Source: a virus
Virus record (IMG/VR): IMGVR_UViG_3300008050_009071
Location: 1 to 38,937 of that record
Reading direction: 5' to 3' (one strand)
Length of the DNA stretch: 38,937 bases
Part shown: positions 25,426 through 33,935 of the stretch, piece after piece
Layout: each line of letters starts with the position of its first letter
Numbering within the stretch: position 1 is the first letter of the stretch
Made by a program: the position numbers and the translations under genes
The notes under the pieces: generated by a model
Database searches by the model: none
The model's input: the letters and a program-made list of their open reading frames with translations, nothing else
Told to the model about the DNA's origin: nothing

Positions 25426-26337
25426 CTACTTTCTCCCAAAGGCATCAATGTATAGATCTGCTATCAAATCAATTTCAAGGAAGTCGTTCTCAACTCGAAT
25501 CTCGGGAAGCTCGAATCCTGATAGCTCCAGTTTGTATGGGTTGTCGTAATCTGTTAGTTCGAACCGATATGGAGTTGTTTCCGGCAAGACAACACCGTTT
25601 CCCTTTACAATCTCCTGGGTCCCGCCGGAGTCGGTGCAAATGACCGGACAGTTCTGTGAAATAGCTTCCACAACTGTATTTGGGCAATGATCCAACCATG
25701 CAAGATGAATCATCCAGTCGGCGGCTGAGTATATCTGCATCATGATATCCCATGGAAGATTTCCTGTGTAGAAAACTCCGGGAGTTGGTTTTGTGTAATC
25801 TGGACTGCCTCCCATTACAAGCAAACAAGAAGACGGATATGTCTGCTTGAGCAGTGAGAAAAGCTCGATGTTCTCTTGAAGCCTTTTCTGTCGGTGCCAA
25901 TTAGCAGCACAAACAAACACTTTTTCGTATTTTTGTCGTAGGCCTAGAATGTCTGGGTTTGTTACTTCGACCCGCGCAAGATCAATTCCGTTTCGAATGA
26001 TTGATCCTTTTTTGGGTCCCCAGTGATGACAGATCATTCCTTTGTCAAACTCCGACTGCCAGATCACGTGGTCAGCCAGATCGTATGTTCTTTTGATGCC
26101 TGAGTTATGAGACAAAAACTCCTCAGGCTTGAACCAAATCCCGTCTAGACGAGTAAAGAGTTTCGATTTTGGGGACTTTTGGTTGATTTGCTCAATAAAA
26201 GCAAGATGAATGTCGGCCTCAGCTGGGTCTGGAACGATCACACATCCTTTCTGCTTCAAAACGGGAGCCACCCGAGAAGCAAACGAATTAGGCCCAGATC
26301 TGCTATTGAAGTTCACATTATCGAAAAAGATGTTCAT
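25426..26337 (-). CDS. Glycosyltransferase, GT4-like
   Basis: A 303-residue GT-B-like protein with a short N-terminal domain (NIFFDNVNFNSRSGPNSFAS, with the Gly/Ser loop after strand 1). The donor domain has VFVCAANWHRQKRLQENIEL, then MQIYSAADWMIHLAWLDHCP and the glutamate motif NTVVEAISQNCPVICTDSGG with Glu224, which is the GT4 donor site. Its first glutamate is replaced by Asp/His (LDHCPN), as in some family members. The start overlaps the upstream aldolase-like stop by four bases (ATGA). Substrates unknown. Confidence 0.88.
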   Translation of the reverse strand: MNIFFDNVNFNSRSGPNSFASRVAPVLKQKGCVIVPDPAEADIHLAFIEQINQKSPKSKLFTRLDGIWFKPEEFLSHNSGIKRTYDLADHVIWQSEFDKGMICHHWGPKKGSIIRNGIDLARVEVTNPDILGLRQKYEKVFVCAANWHRQKRLQENIELFSLLKQTYPSSCLLVMGGSPDYTKPTPGVFYTGNLPWDIMMQIYSAADWMIHLAWLDHCPNTVVEAISQNCPVICTDSGGTQEIVKGNGVVLPETTPYRFELTDYDNPYKLELSGFELPEIRVENDFLEIDLIADLYIDAFGRK

Positions 26338-27314
26338 GTCAGTACCGCGTAAATGTAATTGAGCTTCCTCAGAATTGCTAGACGAATCTCATCATCAAAT
26401 TTGTCATTACCCAGGCGGGCCACAATGCTCTTGAATTCCGGGGTCGAAAAAACGTAGTGGCCACAAACAGAAGTAATCCTTTCTCTCTCAGCCTCCGGCT
26501 CAATCCATTTCGTCCATGTCCCAGACCTTATGCACAATTCGATAAACTCTTCACGAAGATCGGGCTTGGCAGTGAGAAGCTCCAAAACCCGCTTTGTCTC
26601 CGTCAAGCCCAGTTCCGGAGCAATATTGAAAGAGTCGACGCCAGCTTTCCTTCTCTGCACAAACTCCTCAACACTCAAATAATCAGAGTTGTGCTCCTTC
26701 GTTTTGAGCCCAAATGAATGACAAATCGTTGCCATCTCCCTAGACCTTACAGCATCAAATTCTCCGTCATTTCCATCTGCTCGAACTCGAGTTCCCGACT
26801 GAATCACACAGTAAACGATCTTTTTGAAATCAGCAGGCGACAAATCTCTAGTCAGAATATCCAAAAATCGACGCAAATCAGATGCTGTGTATGGAAAAAT
26901 TGCCTCCTCAGTTCCTACCTCGAAGTGACATTCATTATCATCTAGCAGACACCTTTCCACAAGCTTAATGGTCATAGCGGCTGCATCTTCAATATTTGAA
27001 GCGATCTTCCATGGATCGACATGAATAAACTTCACCCCTGCTTTGATGTCGGACAGAATGCTTTCTACTCCGTCATCTCCTGTCTTTCCCTGTGCCGGGC
27101 CGGCATGATCCCTTAGAACAAGAGTTTCTCCGACGTACTTCTGAAAATCCTGGGTTGACCAATTGTTGACATACCCGCACCCCAGAGACTTCGCCTCAAT
27201 CTGGCGGCGGGATGGTATGAATCCAAAATAGTCCCCATGAGATCTGTTGAACTCGAGAACAGTGTCGACGACGTTTTTTGTCATCGGTCCCAGAAAAAAT
27301 TGTCGATGAAACAT
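26334..27314 (-). CDS. TIM-barrel aldolase-like protein (GatZ/KbaZ-related)
   Basis: A 326-residue protein with the alternating strand/helix pattern of a TIM barrel. Conserved-looking strand ends in order: FGFIPSRRQIE, GYVNNWSTQDF, LRDHAGPAQG (68-77), FIHVDPWK (96-103), FEVGTEEA (131-138), VIQSGTRV (171-178), TKEHNSDYLS (205-214) and FNIAPELG (229-236). The layout of an N..T-x-x-F, D-H-x-GP, H-x-DP, GTE, QSGT and E-H-x-x-DY series resembles GatZ/KbaZ, the non-catalytic partner of class II tagatose-bisphosphate aldolases, and related proteins in capsule clusters. Whether it is catalytic is unknown; His70 and the acidic residues could bind a metal. It sits between a GT and the nucleotidyltransferase-kinase gene with near-zero spacing. 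GAGGTAAC precedes its ATG. Confidence 0.65.
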   Translation of the reverse strand: MFHRQFFLGPMTKNVVDTVLEFNRSHGDYFGFIPSRRQIEAKSLGCGYVNNWSTQDFQKYVGETLVLRDHAGPAQGKTGDDGVESILSDIKAGVKFIHVDPWKIASNIEDAAAMTIKLVERCLLDDNECHFEVGTEEAIFPYTASDLRRFLDILTRDLSPADFKKIVYCVIQSGTRVRADGNDGEFDAVRSREMATICHSFGLKTKEHNSDYLSVEEFVQRRKAGVDSFNIAPELGLTETKRVLELLTAKPDLREEFIELCIRSGTWTKWIEPEAERERITSVCGHYVFSTPEFKSIVARLGNDKFDDEIRLAILRKLNYIYAVLT

Positions 27315-27315
27315 G

Positions 27316-28881
27316 TTACCTCATTTGCATGGCAAGGTGGAGATTGTATTTTCCAAATGAAAAGAGAAACTTGTCAAGTGGGTGTTCATGGAGTGGCGAC
27401 ATGTTGAGCCAGATGATTGCTGTCAAAACATCAACCTTTGCCTGATCGAAGAAGTTTTGGTTGATGAATTGTCGCAAAATGTCCTTGCACTCCAGAAGAC
27501 GACTGTTGCAAGCCAGATCACAAATGAAATCATCTCCGTGGGTCTCTGCCCTAAACATTCCTGTATTGACCAGATCGTGATTGAATGTAAGATTGTGATT
27601 AAGCTTGGCCAGATCGTAATAGACATCACCAACATCCAAACTACCAGCAAAATCCTGTCGCCAGTCAATCAAAGAAAACGATCCGGGTGTCTTTATCACG
27701 TTGTCAAGAATCAAGTCTCCGTGAAATCCGCCGGGAGATCCATCGCTCAACCACTCCACATCCAACCTATCAATCATTGTCATAGCCGATGGAACTGTTT
27801 CGCCATTTATGACAGTCGGTGTGTCTTTGTAAGATGTTTTGGCGAGATATTCTTTGATCCGCTTCTTTGTCTTGGTCACATAGAACTCATAACAAAGACG
27901 ACGGAAAACCTCTGGCTCCACCTCTGCGTCTTTCCACAGTTCGGCGGAGCACCACTCAAGAAACTCTCGAAACATGCTTCTGTTGGCCACCCTCGAAAAG
28001 AGATCGCCGCTCTCGAACGAATATGAGTAAAAATTGTCTGTTGATGCCAAGATGACCGGAACTGTGTTTCCCAAGATTTTAGCTCGAGCAACGCGCTTCT
28101 TGTTCATCTCTTCATCAGCGAAGAACTTTATGACAGTATCGTTGACGAAATAGATTGACTCGGTGCTCTTGTCCAGGACTTCATGTTCACACTTGAAAAA
28201 TGATCGGGCTTTTCTGAGGGCGCCCACGTTTCCGACGTCAAACCACTTGTTGAACTCAACAAATGAGAATGATCCCGGGCTTTGTAAGATCATTGCATTC
28301 AGAACATGGCAGTCAGAAAGATGGCTATTTTCAAAATCGCAGCTCGCGAGAACATGCCAAAATGCCTTGAAGTCTGCAACTTTGCAAATTCCGACATACG
28401 AAAAGTCAAATGCCAGAGATCCTTTTTCATTGATGTTGAGGATTTCTCTATTTTCTACGTTGAGTGTTCTGTATTGCGATGAATCAGGCACGTTGCATCC
28501 AGCAATCCAGCTGTCGGATGAATCATGTGGGATCTTGTCCAGGACGATTGTATCACATGCGTGAAAAATGAACGGGCATTGTAGCTTCTCTTGGGCTTGC
28601 AGCATCGAATAGCCCAGACTGCTGCCGGGTCCGTCGTATTTGTCGACAACAACGAACTCAAACGTTCGATCAGGATGAGCCAACAATAAGAAGTCTCTAA
28701 CATTTTTCCCGAAATGGCCAAGAGTTACCACAAACGAAACATCAGGTGGGTATGAATCAACGACATGAGAAATCACTGCCTTGTCTCCGACCCGAACCAG
28801 GCTTTTGTTGGTGTGGTTGGTGACATCTCCCAGTCGAGATCCCAGACCGCTGGTTGTAAGAAGAACTTTAAACTCGGCCAT
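27316..28881 (-). CDS. Bifunctional nucleotidyltransferase - aminoglycoside/choline-kinase-like protein
   Basis: A 521-residue fusion. Residues 1-230 are a sugar/alcohol-phosphate nucleotidyltransferase: KVLLTTSGLGSRLGDVTN with Lys26 in NKSLVRVGDKAVI, the acid at Asp110 in FHACDTIV, and WFDVGNVGAL at 213-222. Residues about 235-521 are a kinase of the APH/choline-kinase fold: FHGDLILDNVI with His387, Asp389 and Asn394 as the catalytic loop, and SLIDWRQD with Asp406 as the metal-binding aspartate. Together they would phosphorylate a substrate and activate a phosphate to an NDP derivative, as in LicC/LicA-type or heptose-type pathways. The actual substrate is not readable. It overlaps the HAD-cupin gene by 14 bases and abuts the aldolase-like gene, forming a three-gene set. 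The ribosome site is GAGGACAAAT. Confidence 0.88.
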   Translation of the reverse strand: MAEFKVLLTTSGLGSRLGDVTNHTNKSLVRVGDKAVISHVVDSYPPDVSFVVTLGHFGKNVRDFLLLAHPDRTFEFVVVDKYDGPGSSLGYSMLQAQEKLQCPFIFHACDTIVLDKIPHDSSDSWIAGCNVPDSSQYRTLNVENREILNINEKGSLAFDFSYVGICKVADFKAFWHVLASCDFENSHLSDCHVLNAMILQSPGSFSFVEFNKWFDVGNVGALRKARSFFKCEHEVLDKSTESIYFVNDTVIKFFADEEMNKKRVARAKILGNTVPVILASTDNFYSYSFESGDLFSRVANRSMFREFLEWCSAELWKDAEVEPEVFRRLCYEFYVTKTKKRIKEYLAKTSYKDTPTVINGETVPSAMTMIDRLDVEWLSDGSPGGFHGDLILDNVIKTPGSFSLIDWRQDFAGSLDVGDVYYDLAKLNHNLTFNHDLVNTGMFRAETHGDDFICDLACNSRLLECKDILRQFINQNFFDQAKVDVLTAIIWLNMSPLHEHPLDKFLFSFGKYNLHLAMQMR

Positions 28882-29590
28882 ATTTGTCCTCTAGTCTTGT
28901 GATGTCATCTTCTCCGAAGTATGATCCGGTTTGAACCTCTATGAAAACCAGTGGCTCTCCTGACGTGCATGAAATCGTATGAGGTTGTCCTGCCTTGATA
29001 TTGACATGATCCTCGGGGTCCACTTCGATTTCTTTGTCATCCAGCCTAACCGTTCCGGTTCCTGACACGACAATCCAGTGCTCATCTCGTTTTGCATGAA
29101 CTTGATAGCTTGGGCACTGTCCTGGATCAACTTCGATTCTTTTGATCTTGTATTTCTCATCATCATGAAGATTCCAGAACTTTCCCCAGGGCCGAGACTC
29201 AGTTGGAAGATCCGGATCGATATCAATCCTTGCAAGTCCTGAGTTTCTTGCAACACAAATGGCTCGAGCTGTCATATCGGACTCGGATGCATTTTCAGGT
29301 GTTTTTCCTGGCTTGAGATCGTTGATTACAACTCTCTGCCCCCGGGGTAATCCCATTACCAAATGATCCCAAAACAATCCGGCGTGCTGTAGTTGCTTCT
29401 CAGTTTCCTTTCTCTGACTTTCTTTTCGGCCTGTCGTCAAAACTATGAAATGTCCTTTTGACTGCCATCTATTGATTTTTTCCCGAGTTTGTGGCAAAAC
29501 ATGGGCCGGCTTGATTGTCTGGCCACTCAGGCCTTGGCCATGATGCCAGAATAGAACTCCATCAATATCACAAAAAATTGTCTTACTCAT
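28868..29590 (-). CDS. HAD phosphatase - cupin (type II mannose-6-phosphate-isomerase-like) fusion
   Basis: A 240-residue two-domain protein. Residues 1-120 are a small HAD phosphatase: FCDIDGVLF with Asp8 and Asp10 as nucleophile and acid, LTTGR at 51-55 (motif II) and VVINDLKPG with Asp91 (motif IV). Residues about 128-240 are a cupin matching the isomerase domain of bifunctional GDP-mannose pyrophosphorylase/phosphomannose isomerases: SRPWGKFWNL, YKIKRIEVDPGQCPSYQVHA, HWIVVSGTGTVRLDD, HVNIKAGQPHTIS and FIEVQTGSYFGEDDITRLED. Metal-ligand histidines and a glutamate/glutamine are present. The fusion suggests dephosphorylation and isomerisation (or epimerisation) of a sugar phosphate in one pathway. 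It overlaps the next gene and is overlapped by the previous one by four bases. Confidence 0.9.
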   Translation of the reverse strand: MSKTIFCDIDGVLFWHHGQGLSGQTIKPAHVLPQTREKINRWQSKGHFIVLTTGRKESQRKETEKQLQHAGLFWDHLVMGLPRGQRVVINDLKPGKTPENASESDMTARAICVARNSGLARIDIDPDLPTESRPWGKFWNLHDDEKYKIKRIEVDPGQCPSYQVHAKRDEHWIVVSGTGTVRLDDKEIEVDPEDHVNIKAGQPHTISCTSGEPLVFIEVQTGSYFGEDDITRLEDKYGRV

Positions 29591-30444
29591 TTCTTCTCCA
29601 TCTCAGAATACTTCGGACTGCTTTCCAAAACCCCTGTCTTGACTTCGTTGACCCATCCATGCGAATTCTGAGAGTTTTTTTCAACCTCATGAACATCGTA
29701 TAGATCCCTGACTAAAGGTGCCGGCCCCATCTTCGCACCTATTGCCCCTTGATCCCATGGCCTTTCCGGTCCGATAAACTGAATGTTGTCTTCGCCGATT
29801 GTGTTTGCAACCAAAGCTCTAGCAAGGAAATGACTATGAACACCCCATCGAGGAAAAACGTCAATGTCTTTTACATGGTCAAACATAGAGCAGATGGTAT
29901 CAACATGGGCAGGCCCAGATATGAAAAACAGATCTTGAATCCCATGGTGACTGAGCGGTGGAATCACATACAGTTTGTCGGCGGCCAGTTGAGAAAAATC
30001 GATAGGAACCACATAAGCCAAGTCAAAACGCGTCAGCATAACCATGTCGTAATCCACGTCGGCACTTTTTCGAAGGGTATTAACGATCTTGGCACTATAC
30101 CAGCGGCTGAACAGTGAATGAAATCTGATGTTCTCTATTCCGTGGAACACGCCATTCTCAGTTTTCCCATCGTTCATCGGCAGGTTTGGGTTTCCAACAA
30201 TGTATCGAAAATCAAAATGAATCTGCTTTTCAAACAGAGCACCTTTGGGATCATACAATCCTCTCAGTATTTCTTCGCTCTCAGTTGACCATGAGTGCAT
30301 GAAAACGTCAACCTGATCATTTGGGTTTGCATTCACGATGTTTTTGACAAAGTGATCATGAGACAAGCTTAGGTCAATATTTTGTCCGGTCCCGTATTTG
30401 TTGACTGTTCCTGCCAGTCCATGCATCAATATTGCGATTTTCAA
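29587..30444 (-). CDS. Putative glycosyltransferase-like protein, family uncertain
   Basis: A 285-residue protein with a Rossmann-like start (MKIAILMHGLAGTVNKYG) and no membrane segment. The central DYDMVMLTRFDLAYVVPIDF (131-150) looks like the acidic donor motif of a GT-A fold protein, with RFDL in the usual D-x-D position. VFMHSWSTESEEIL earlier and a HSHFLARALVAN helix later are also glycosyltransferase-like. I do not recognise a named family. All flanking genes are carbohydrate enzymes and it overlaps both neighbours by four bases, so a transferase or acceptor-binding role is likely. A polysaccharide-related protein of unknown chemistry is the alternative. Confidence 0.7.
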   Translation of the reverse strand: MKIAILMHGLAGTVNKYGTGQNIDLSLSHDHFVKNIVNANPNDQVDVFMHSWSTESEEILRGLYDPKGALFEKQIHFDFRYIVGNPNLPMNDGKTENGVFHGIENIRFHSLFSRWYSAKIVNTLRKSADVDYDMVMLTRFDLAYVVPIDFSQLAADKLYVIPPLSHHGIQDLFFISGPAHVDTICSMFDHVKDIDVFPRWGVHSHFLARALVANTIGEDNIQFIGPERPWDQGAIGAKMGPAPLVRDLYDVHEVEKNSQNSHGWVNEVKTGVLESSPKYSEMEKK

Positions 30445-31502
30445 ACCACCACCTCACTCAAAATCCTCGCCACAGCTTTGGACGACTCTACACATGTGTC
30501 TATTTTTCCAGAGAACACGTTAATCATTTTATCACCGTCAAACTCAACCAGGGTTGGTCGCTTATCAGTTGCATCCACGTCCGGAAGAACCGTTCGGACA
30601 GTAAACATCGATGCGACATACTCGGCTTTGCTGAGCGCCGGAATGTAGCACTCTCCCGATTCCTTGATTTTCTGGAAGTTAGACCTTTGTGGGTTTTTAA
30701 CAAACCCAACATTGAGATCCTTGACCATATCGGGCGGAACTTCGGCACTGTGGCCGACATTGGTGTGATGAATTGCATGTACAACATTTCCCAGCAATGA
30801 AAGCCCGGTTGTTCCGTAAGGATCCACGCACATAAATGGCCCATCCATTACCACGATACTTTTCTTTGAGATCGACTCCGGCATCTTGACAATGATTTTT
30901 TCGCAGACCTCAAACTGATAGTTCTGCTTTTTATCATCATCGACAATGTCATTTAGTCTTGCATACGTGCAGTTGATAACAATGTCAAACTCACTGGCAT
31001 CAGCTTTGGTGAAGTCGGTTCCAAAAGACGTGTGAATTCTTGATTGTCGGATGCGCTGCCAGCAAAGATCATACAGTTTTTTGTAGTCAAGTAAGTTTTC
31101 CTTGACCTGAAGTGTCAAAGCAATTCGGTCGTTTGCCACATGCTGAAAGTTTGTGACCGGTAGATATTCCAGCCCGAATTCGTCACAGAATTTTGTATAC
31201 TCCTCTGCACTGACGAAACTCTGCTCATTGGCAATGCAGTAAAAGTGATCGAAATTACTCAAAATGGCTGGCTGATATTCACTGGCAAACGAAGCAAGAG
31301 AAGACAGCAATGATGAAACTGTGTCGGGGGCTCGAGGGTAGTGGTACCCACGATGCAACCGCAACTGATTTGTTCGGCTGGCCGCTGTCAAAATATCGTA
31401 TGCTGTATCACACAGAGTCACATAGTACTCTGGGTTCTCACTAGATAGCCGAGCCGCTATTGTTGTTCCAAAAATTCCTGCGCCTACTACTGCTATTTTC
31501 AT
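30441..31502 (-). CDS. FAD-dependent oxidoreductase, DAO-like
   Basis: A 353-residue flavoprotein-like enzyme. The N-terminus KIAVVGAGIFGTTIAARLSS is the Gly-rich dinucleotide fold binding FAD, and the D-amino-acid-oxidase-type signature continues with an acid at the end of strand 2 (CDTA) and NQLRLHRGYHYPRAPDTVSS. The C-terminal half has RTVLPDVDATDKRPTLVEFD and a final FSGKIDTCVESSKAVARIL, where the second FAD-contacting Gly region usually lies. The substrate is unknown; within a sugar cluster it may oxidise a hydroxyl or amino group of an activated sugar. Both ends overlap neighbours by four bases. The first ATG is the only one consistent with the dinucleotide motif at the very N-terminus. 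Confidence 0.85.
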   Translation of the reverse strand: MKIAVVGAGIFGTTIAARLSSENPEYYVTLCDTAYDILTAASRTNQLRLHRGYHYPRAPDTVSSLLSSLASFASEYQPAILSNFDHFYCIANEQSFVSAEEYTKFCDEFGLEYLPVTNFQHVANDRIALTLQVKENLLDYKKLYDLCWQRIRQSRIHTSFGTDFTKADASEFDIVINCTYARLNDIVDDDKKQNYQFEVCEKIIVKMPESISKKSIVVMDGPFMCVDPYGTTGLSLLGNVVHAIHHTNVGHSAEVPPDMVKDLNVGFVKNPQRSNFQKIKESGECYIPALSKAEYVASMFTVRTVLPDVDATDKRPTLVEFDGDKMINVFSGKIDTCVESSKAVARILSEVVV

Positions 31503-32299
31503 TGTCTAATCCCTTCAATGATGCTGAGAACTTCTTTTGCAAGATCCAGGTTCGAAAATCCTGTGTTTTGTTGTACGTTCCTTAGGAATAGATCCCTTTG
31601 GAAGTCCAGGGCTTTGGGATTGGGAGACCATGTCAACTCAACAGCTGGACCTTTGAAAAGGACTCTTTTTGCACCGATTGGACTACATCGGTCGATGTCA
31701 ACTGTTATCGGGTGTCCACCATAATCGTAGTGCAGCTTGCAAAAGTCCTTCTCGAGTGATTCGATGTCGAGATTCTTGATTTCGTTGTTACCAAACATAT
31801 CGATCACCATGGCAATATCGTGGGAAACCAAGTTCAACAAAATGTCATTGTTGAATGACCCGAGCTTTCTCCACACGAAGCTGATTTTGCAGGCCTGGTT
31901 GGCAACCCGTAGTTTCGTGTCATGATACTTCGGGTCAGCGAGATGCAGATAATCAATCATGCATACCAGGCTTGACCTGACTTCCTGAAGGGATGAAATC
32001 TCTTCTGGTCTTTGTGCTCCGGGCTTTTCTAAAAAGACGTGTTTTCCGGCCGTCAGGCATTCACATCCAAGTCGTGCCAGCGATTCAATGGGTGCAGCTA
32101 TGACCACGCTTTCAATATCATTGTCTTCCAGAACAGTTTTCAGATCGGTTATTCTGGCGTCCGGAATGATCGACTTCATTGCTAACAAATTGCCAGTGTT
32201 TCCGGTTGTTACAACATGAGAAATGTTGCATTTCTGTGAAAAGGACTTGGCGAGAATCCTTGCCCATGGTCCACCACCGATTATTGCAACACTTTTCAT
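31499..32299 (-). CDS. Gfo/Idh/MocA-family sugar oxidoreductase
   Basis: A 266-residue NAD(P)-dependent oxidoreductase. SVAIIGGGPWARILAKSFSQ is the dinucleotide loop, SVVIAAPIESLARLG the middle of the Rossmann fold, and HVFLEKPGAQRPEEI (87-101) carries the family EKP motif with the catalytic lysine at 92. The C-terminal alpha/beta domain is short (VDIDRCSPIGAKRVLFKGPA), so the protein is smaller than the usual 320-380 residues. Members reduce or oxidise sugars and sugar nucleotides. It overlaps the FAD enzyme by four bases, so the two redox genes may act in sequence on one sugar. Its ATG overlaps the preceding stop by one base (TAATG). Confidence 0.85.
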   Translation of the reverse strand: MKSVAIIGGGPWARILAKSFSQKCNISHVVTTGNTGNLLAMKSIIPDARITDLKTVLEDNDIESVVIAAPIESLARLGCECLTAGKHVFLEKPGAQRPEEISSLQEVRSSLVCMIDYLHLADPKYHDTKLRVANQACKISFVWRKLGSFNNDILLNLVSHDIAMVIDMFGNNEIKNLDIESLEKDFCKLHYDYGGHPITVDIDRCSPIGAKRVLFKGPAVELTWSPNPKALDFQRDLFLRNVQQNTGFSNLDLAKEVLSIIEGIRQ

Positions 32300-33204
32300 T
32301 AGAACAATTGTAGAACTTTTGCGAAGTATTTATCAATACATTTTTCCCAGCAGACAGGAACTATCCCATTATTTTGCTGGGGATTTGCTATCAGGCCTAA
32401 CAGATGTTCGAAATCTCGGTAAACATGAGACGAGCCGGCCTGTTCGGCGGCGCCGCCAGAATCCTCATGTGTGTATGTTGGAATGCCACAAGCCAAGCTC
32501 TCAATGATATGATTTGGGCCGGGGTCAAACCGAGAGGCTGATATGTACACGTCGTATTTTGATAGCTCTTTACCTAATTCCATTCCAAACATTGGAGCTA
32601 TAACTCTTGAATTCTGGAACTTAGATTTAGTACGTCCGATGTATGTGAATGTGAATCCCGGATTTTCTGGTAGCCATTGGTCGATCATCTCATACACATC
32701 TTGGCCTTTCAAGGGATTGTCTGACCAGTGATGAGTTACCAAGTTGATTTTTCCATTGTCCCATCTTGGCCGCGGGCAAAAATGCTCTGTGTTGGTTCCG
32801 GAATATACGACAGGATTGAGCCGACACCCCCACTGATCACTGATGTGGTAGTTGGCGATCCAGCTCGAGATGAAAAAGCAAATGTCGGTTATTTGACCGG
32901 CAGCCTGAACTAGCGGATCAATCTCTTGGTTGGTTCCTTTTCTCTGGTCACACTCATTGATCCGGTAGATCACACGCGTGTCAGGCTTGAACTGTTTGTA
33001 AGCTGCTATCTCTCGAATTGAAATTCCCAAATCATCATATCGTGGGTCGATCATGAAGATCAAGTCGATATCATCAGAAAACTCATGAACAGGCTGGAAT
33101 CCATACTTGGGGGCGAATTTGTGTAGAGCTCTTACAAAATTGTTTCCGCCGCCCCATGGGCCCTCGATTGGTTTTCTGTTAATCAGAATCTTTCTGTTAC
33201 TCAT
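32299..33204 (-). CDS. Glycosyltransferase, GT4-like
   Basis: A 301-residue GT-B-like glycosyltransferase. The N-terminus KILINRKPIEGPWGGGNNFV has the Gly-rich acceptor loop, with VIYRINECDQRKG and YSGTNTEHFCPRPRW in the inter-domain region. The C-terminal donor site is DPGPNHIIESLACGIPTYTH with Glu235, followed by EDSGGAAEQAG, matching the GT4 pattern. It overlaps the GT2 gene by four bases and its stop overlaps the Gfo/Idh start. It is probably one step in sequential assembly of an oligosaccharide. Donor and acceptor are unknown. Confidence 0.88.
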   Translation of the reverse strand: MSNRKILINRKPIEGPWGGGNNFVRALHKFAPKYGFQPVHEFSDDIDLIFMIDPRYDDLGISIREIAAYKQFKPDTRVIYRINECDQRKGTNQEIDPLVQAAGQITDICFFISSWIANYHISDQWGCRLNPVVYSGTNTEHFCPRPRWDNGKINLVTHHWSDNPLKGQDVYEMIDQWLPENPGFTFTYIGRTKSKFQNSRVIAPMFGMELGKELSKYDVYISASRFDPGPNHIIESLACGIPTYTHEDSGGAAEQAGSSHVYRDFEHLLGLIANPQQNNGIVPVCWEKCIDKYFAKVLQLF

Positions 33205-33929
33205 GCTTTCAAAAATCCTCGGGAGCGAAGGAATTCAGCCTCTTCCTTCTGAAACACTGCATCAGATGATTGGAATGTGCTGGGCTGCATGTCGATCGTG
33301 TAGTGATATGCAACAATGGGCTCAAAATGCCAATTGCCAGCAGACTGGTGCAAGACAGGTAAATAGACAGCTTGATCACCAATTCTCTGGAAATAGCGTC
33401 CATCAGAGCCCCTGAAGTTTGAATTCGGCACACCTTCAATTAGCTTCTTCTTGAATGTCTTGAGATGTGAGCTGACCCACGAATACGCGTACGGATCTGC
33501 TGTTTTGGGCAAAGGTCCGGATATATTTTGATTTGTGAAACTCCAGCGATGAGCAGTCCACAATACGTCACAGCCCAGTTCTTGGTACCGCTGGTTGATG
33601 ATTGATAACGCATCGGAGTCACACAACCAGTCATCGCCATCAAGTCGACAGATGATATCCTCTGATTCACAATCGTGAAGGCTTTCAAGAATATTGCGGA
33701 CCTCCCACTTCTTCTCAGTGTTGACCCTCAATTCCAGCTGATCAGTGGTCAGGTTCAGCATTTTTCGAATCTGCTCAACCATCCCTATGGTGTCATCCAT
33801 GGACATGTCGTCAGTAACGATGATTTTCCAGTTGGGATATGTCTGAAACCAAACTGACATAATGCATCGCTGGATTGTTTCGATGGCATTGAAAGCCGGA
33901 GTGATGAAAACGAATCGATTATTTGCCAT
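33201..33929 (-). CDS. Glycosyltransferase family 2 (GT-A fold)
   Basis: A 242-residue GT2 enzyme. VFITPAFNAIETIQRCIMSV is the classical N-terminal strand-turn-helix, IIVTDDMSMDDT (36-47) the nucleotide-binding acids, and IICRLDGDDWL (92-102) the D-x-D metal/donor motif. The C-terminal part (residues about 150-242) contains the acceptor region and ends KEEAEFLRSRGFLKA. The inverting transfer substrate is unknown. GATAGGCAAAC precedes the ATG, and the gene follows the GT4-GT2 fusion gene after six bases. Confidence 0.92.
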   Translation of the reverse strand: MANNRFVFITPAFNAIETIQRCIMSVWFQTYPNWKIIVTDDMSMDDTIGMVEQIRKMLNLTTDQLELRVNTEKKWEVRNILESLHDCESEDIICRLDGDDWLCDSDALSIINQRYQELGCDVLWTAHRWSFTNQNISGPLPKTADPYAYSWVSSHLKTFKKKLIEGVPNSNFRGSDGRYFQRIGDQAVYLPVLHQSAGNWHFEPIVAYHYTIDMQPSTFQSSDAVFQKEEAEFLRSRGFLKA

Positions 33930-33935
33930 GTTTGC

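Noticed and set aside
27382-28026. Plus-strand 214-codon frame opposite the NTase-kinase gene
   Set aside because: Antisense to well-supported catalytic motifs; no recognisable domain or ribosome site.
32327-32334. GATAAATA on the minus strand, one mismatch from the T4 late promoter TATAAATA, 28 bases upstream of the Gfo/Idh start
   Set aside because: Lies inside the coding end of the GT4 gene within a tightly overlapping run; a one-mismatch octamer is expected by chance in this much sequence.
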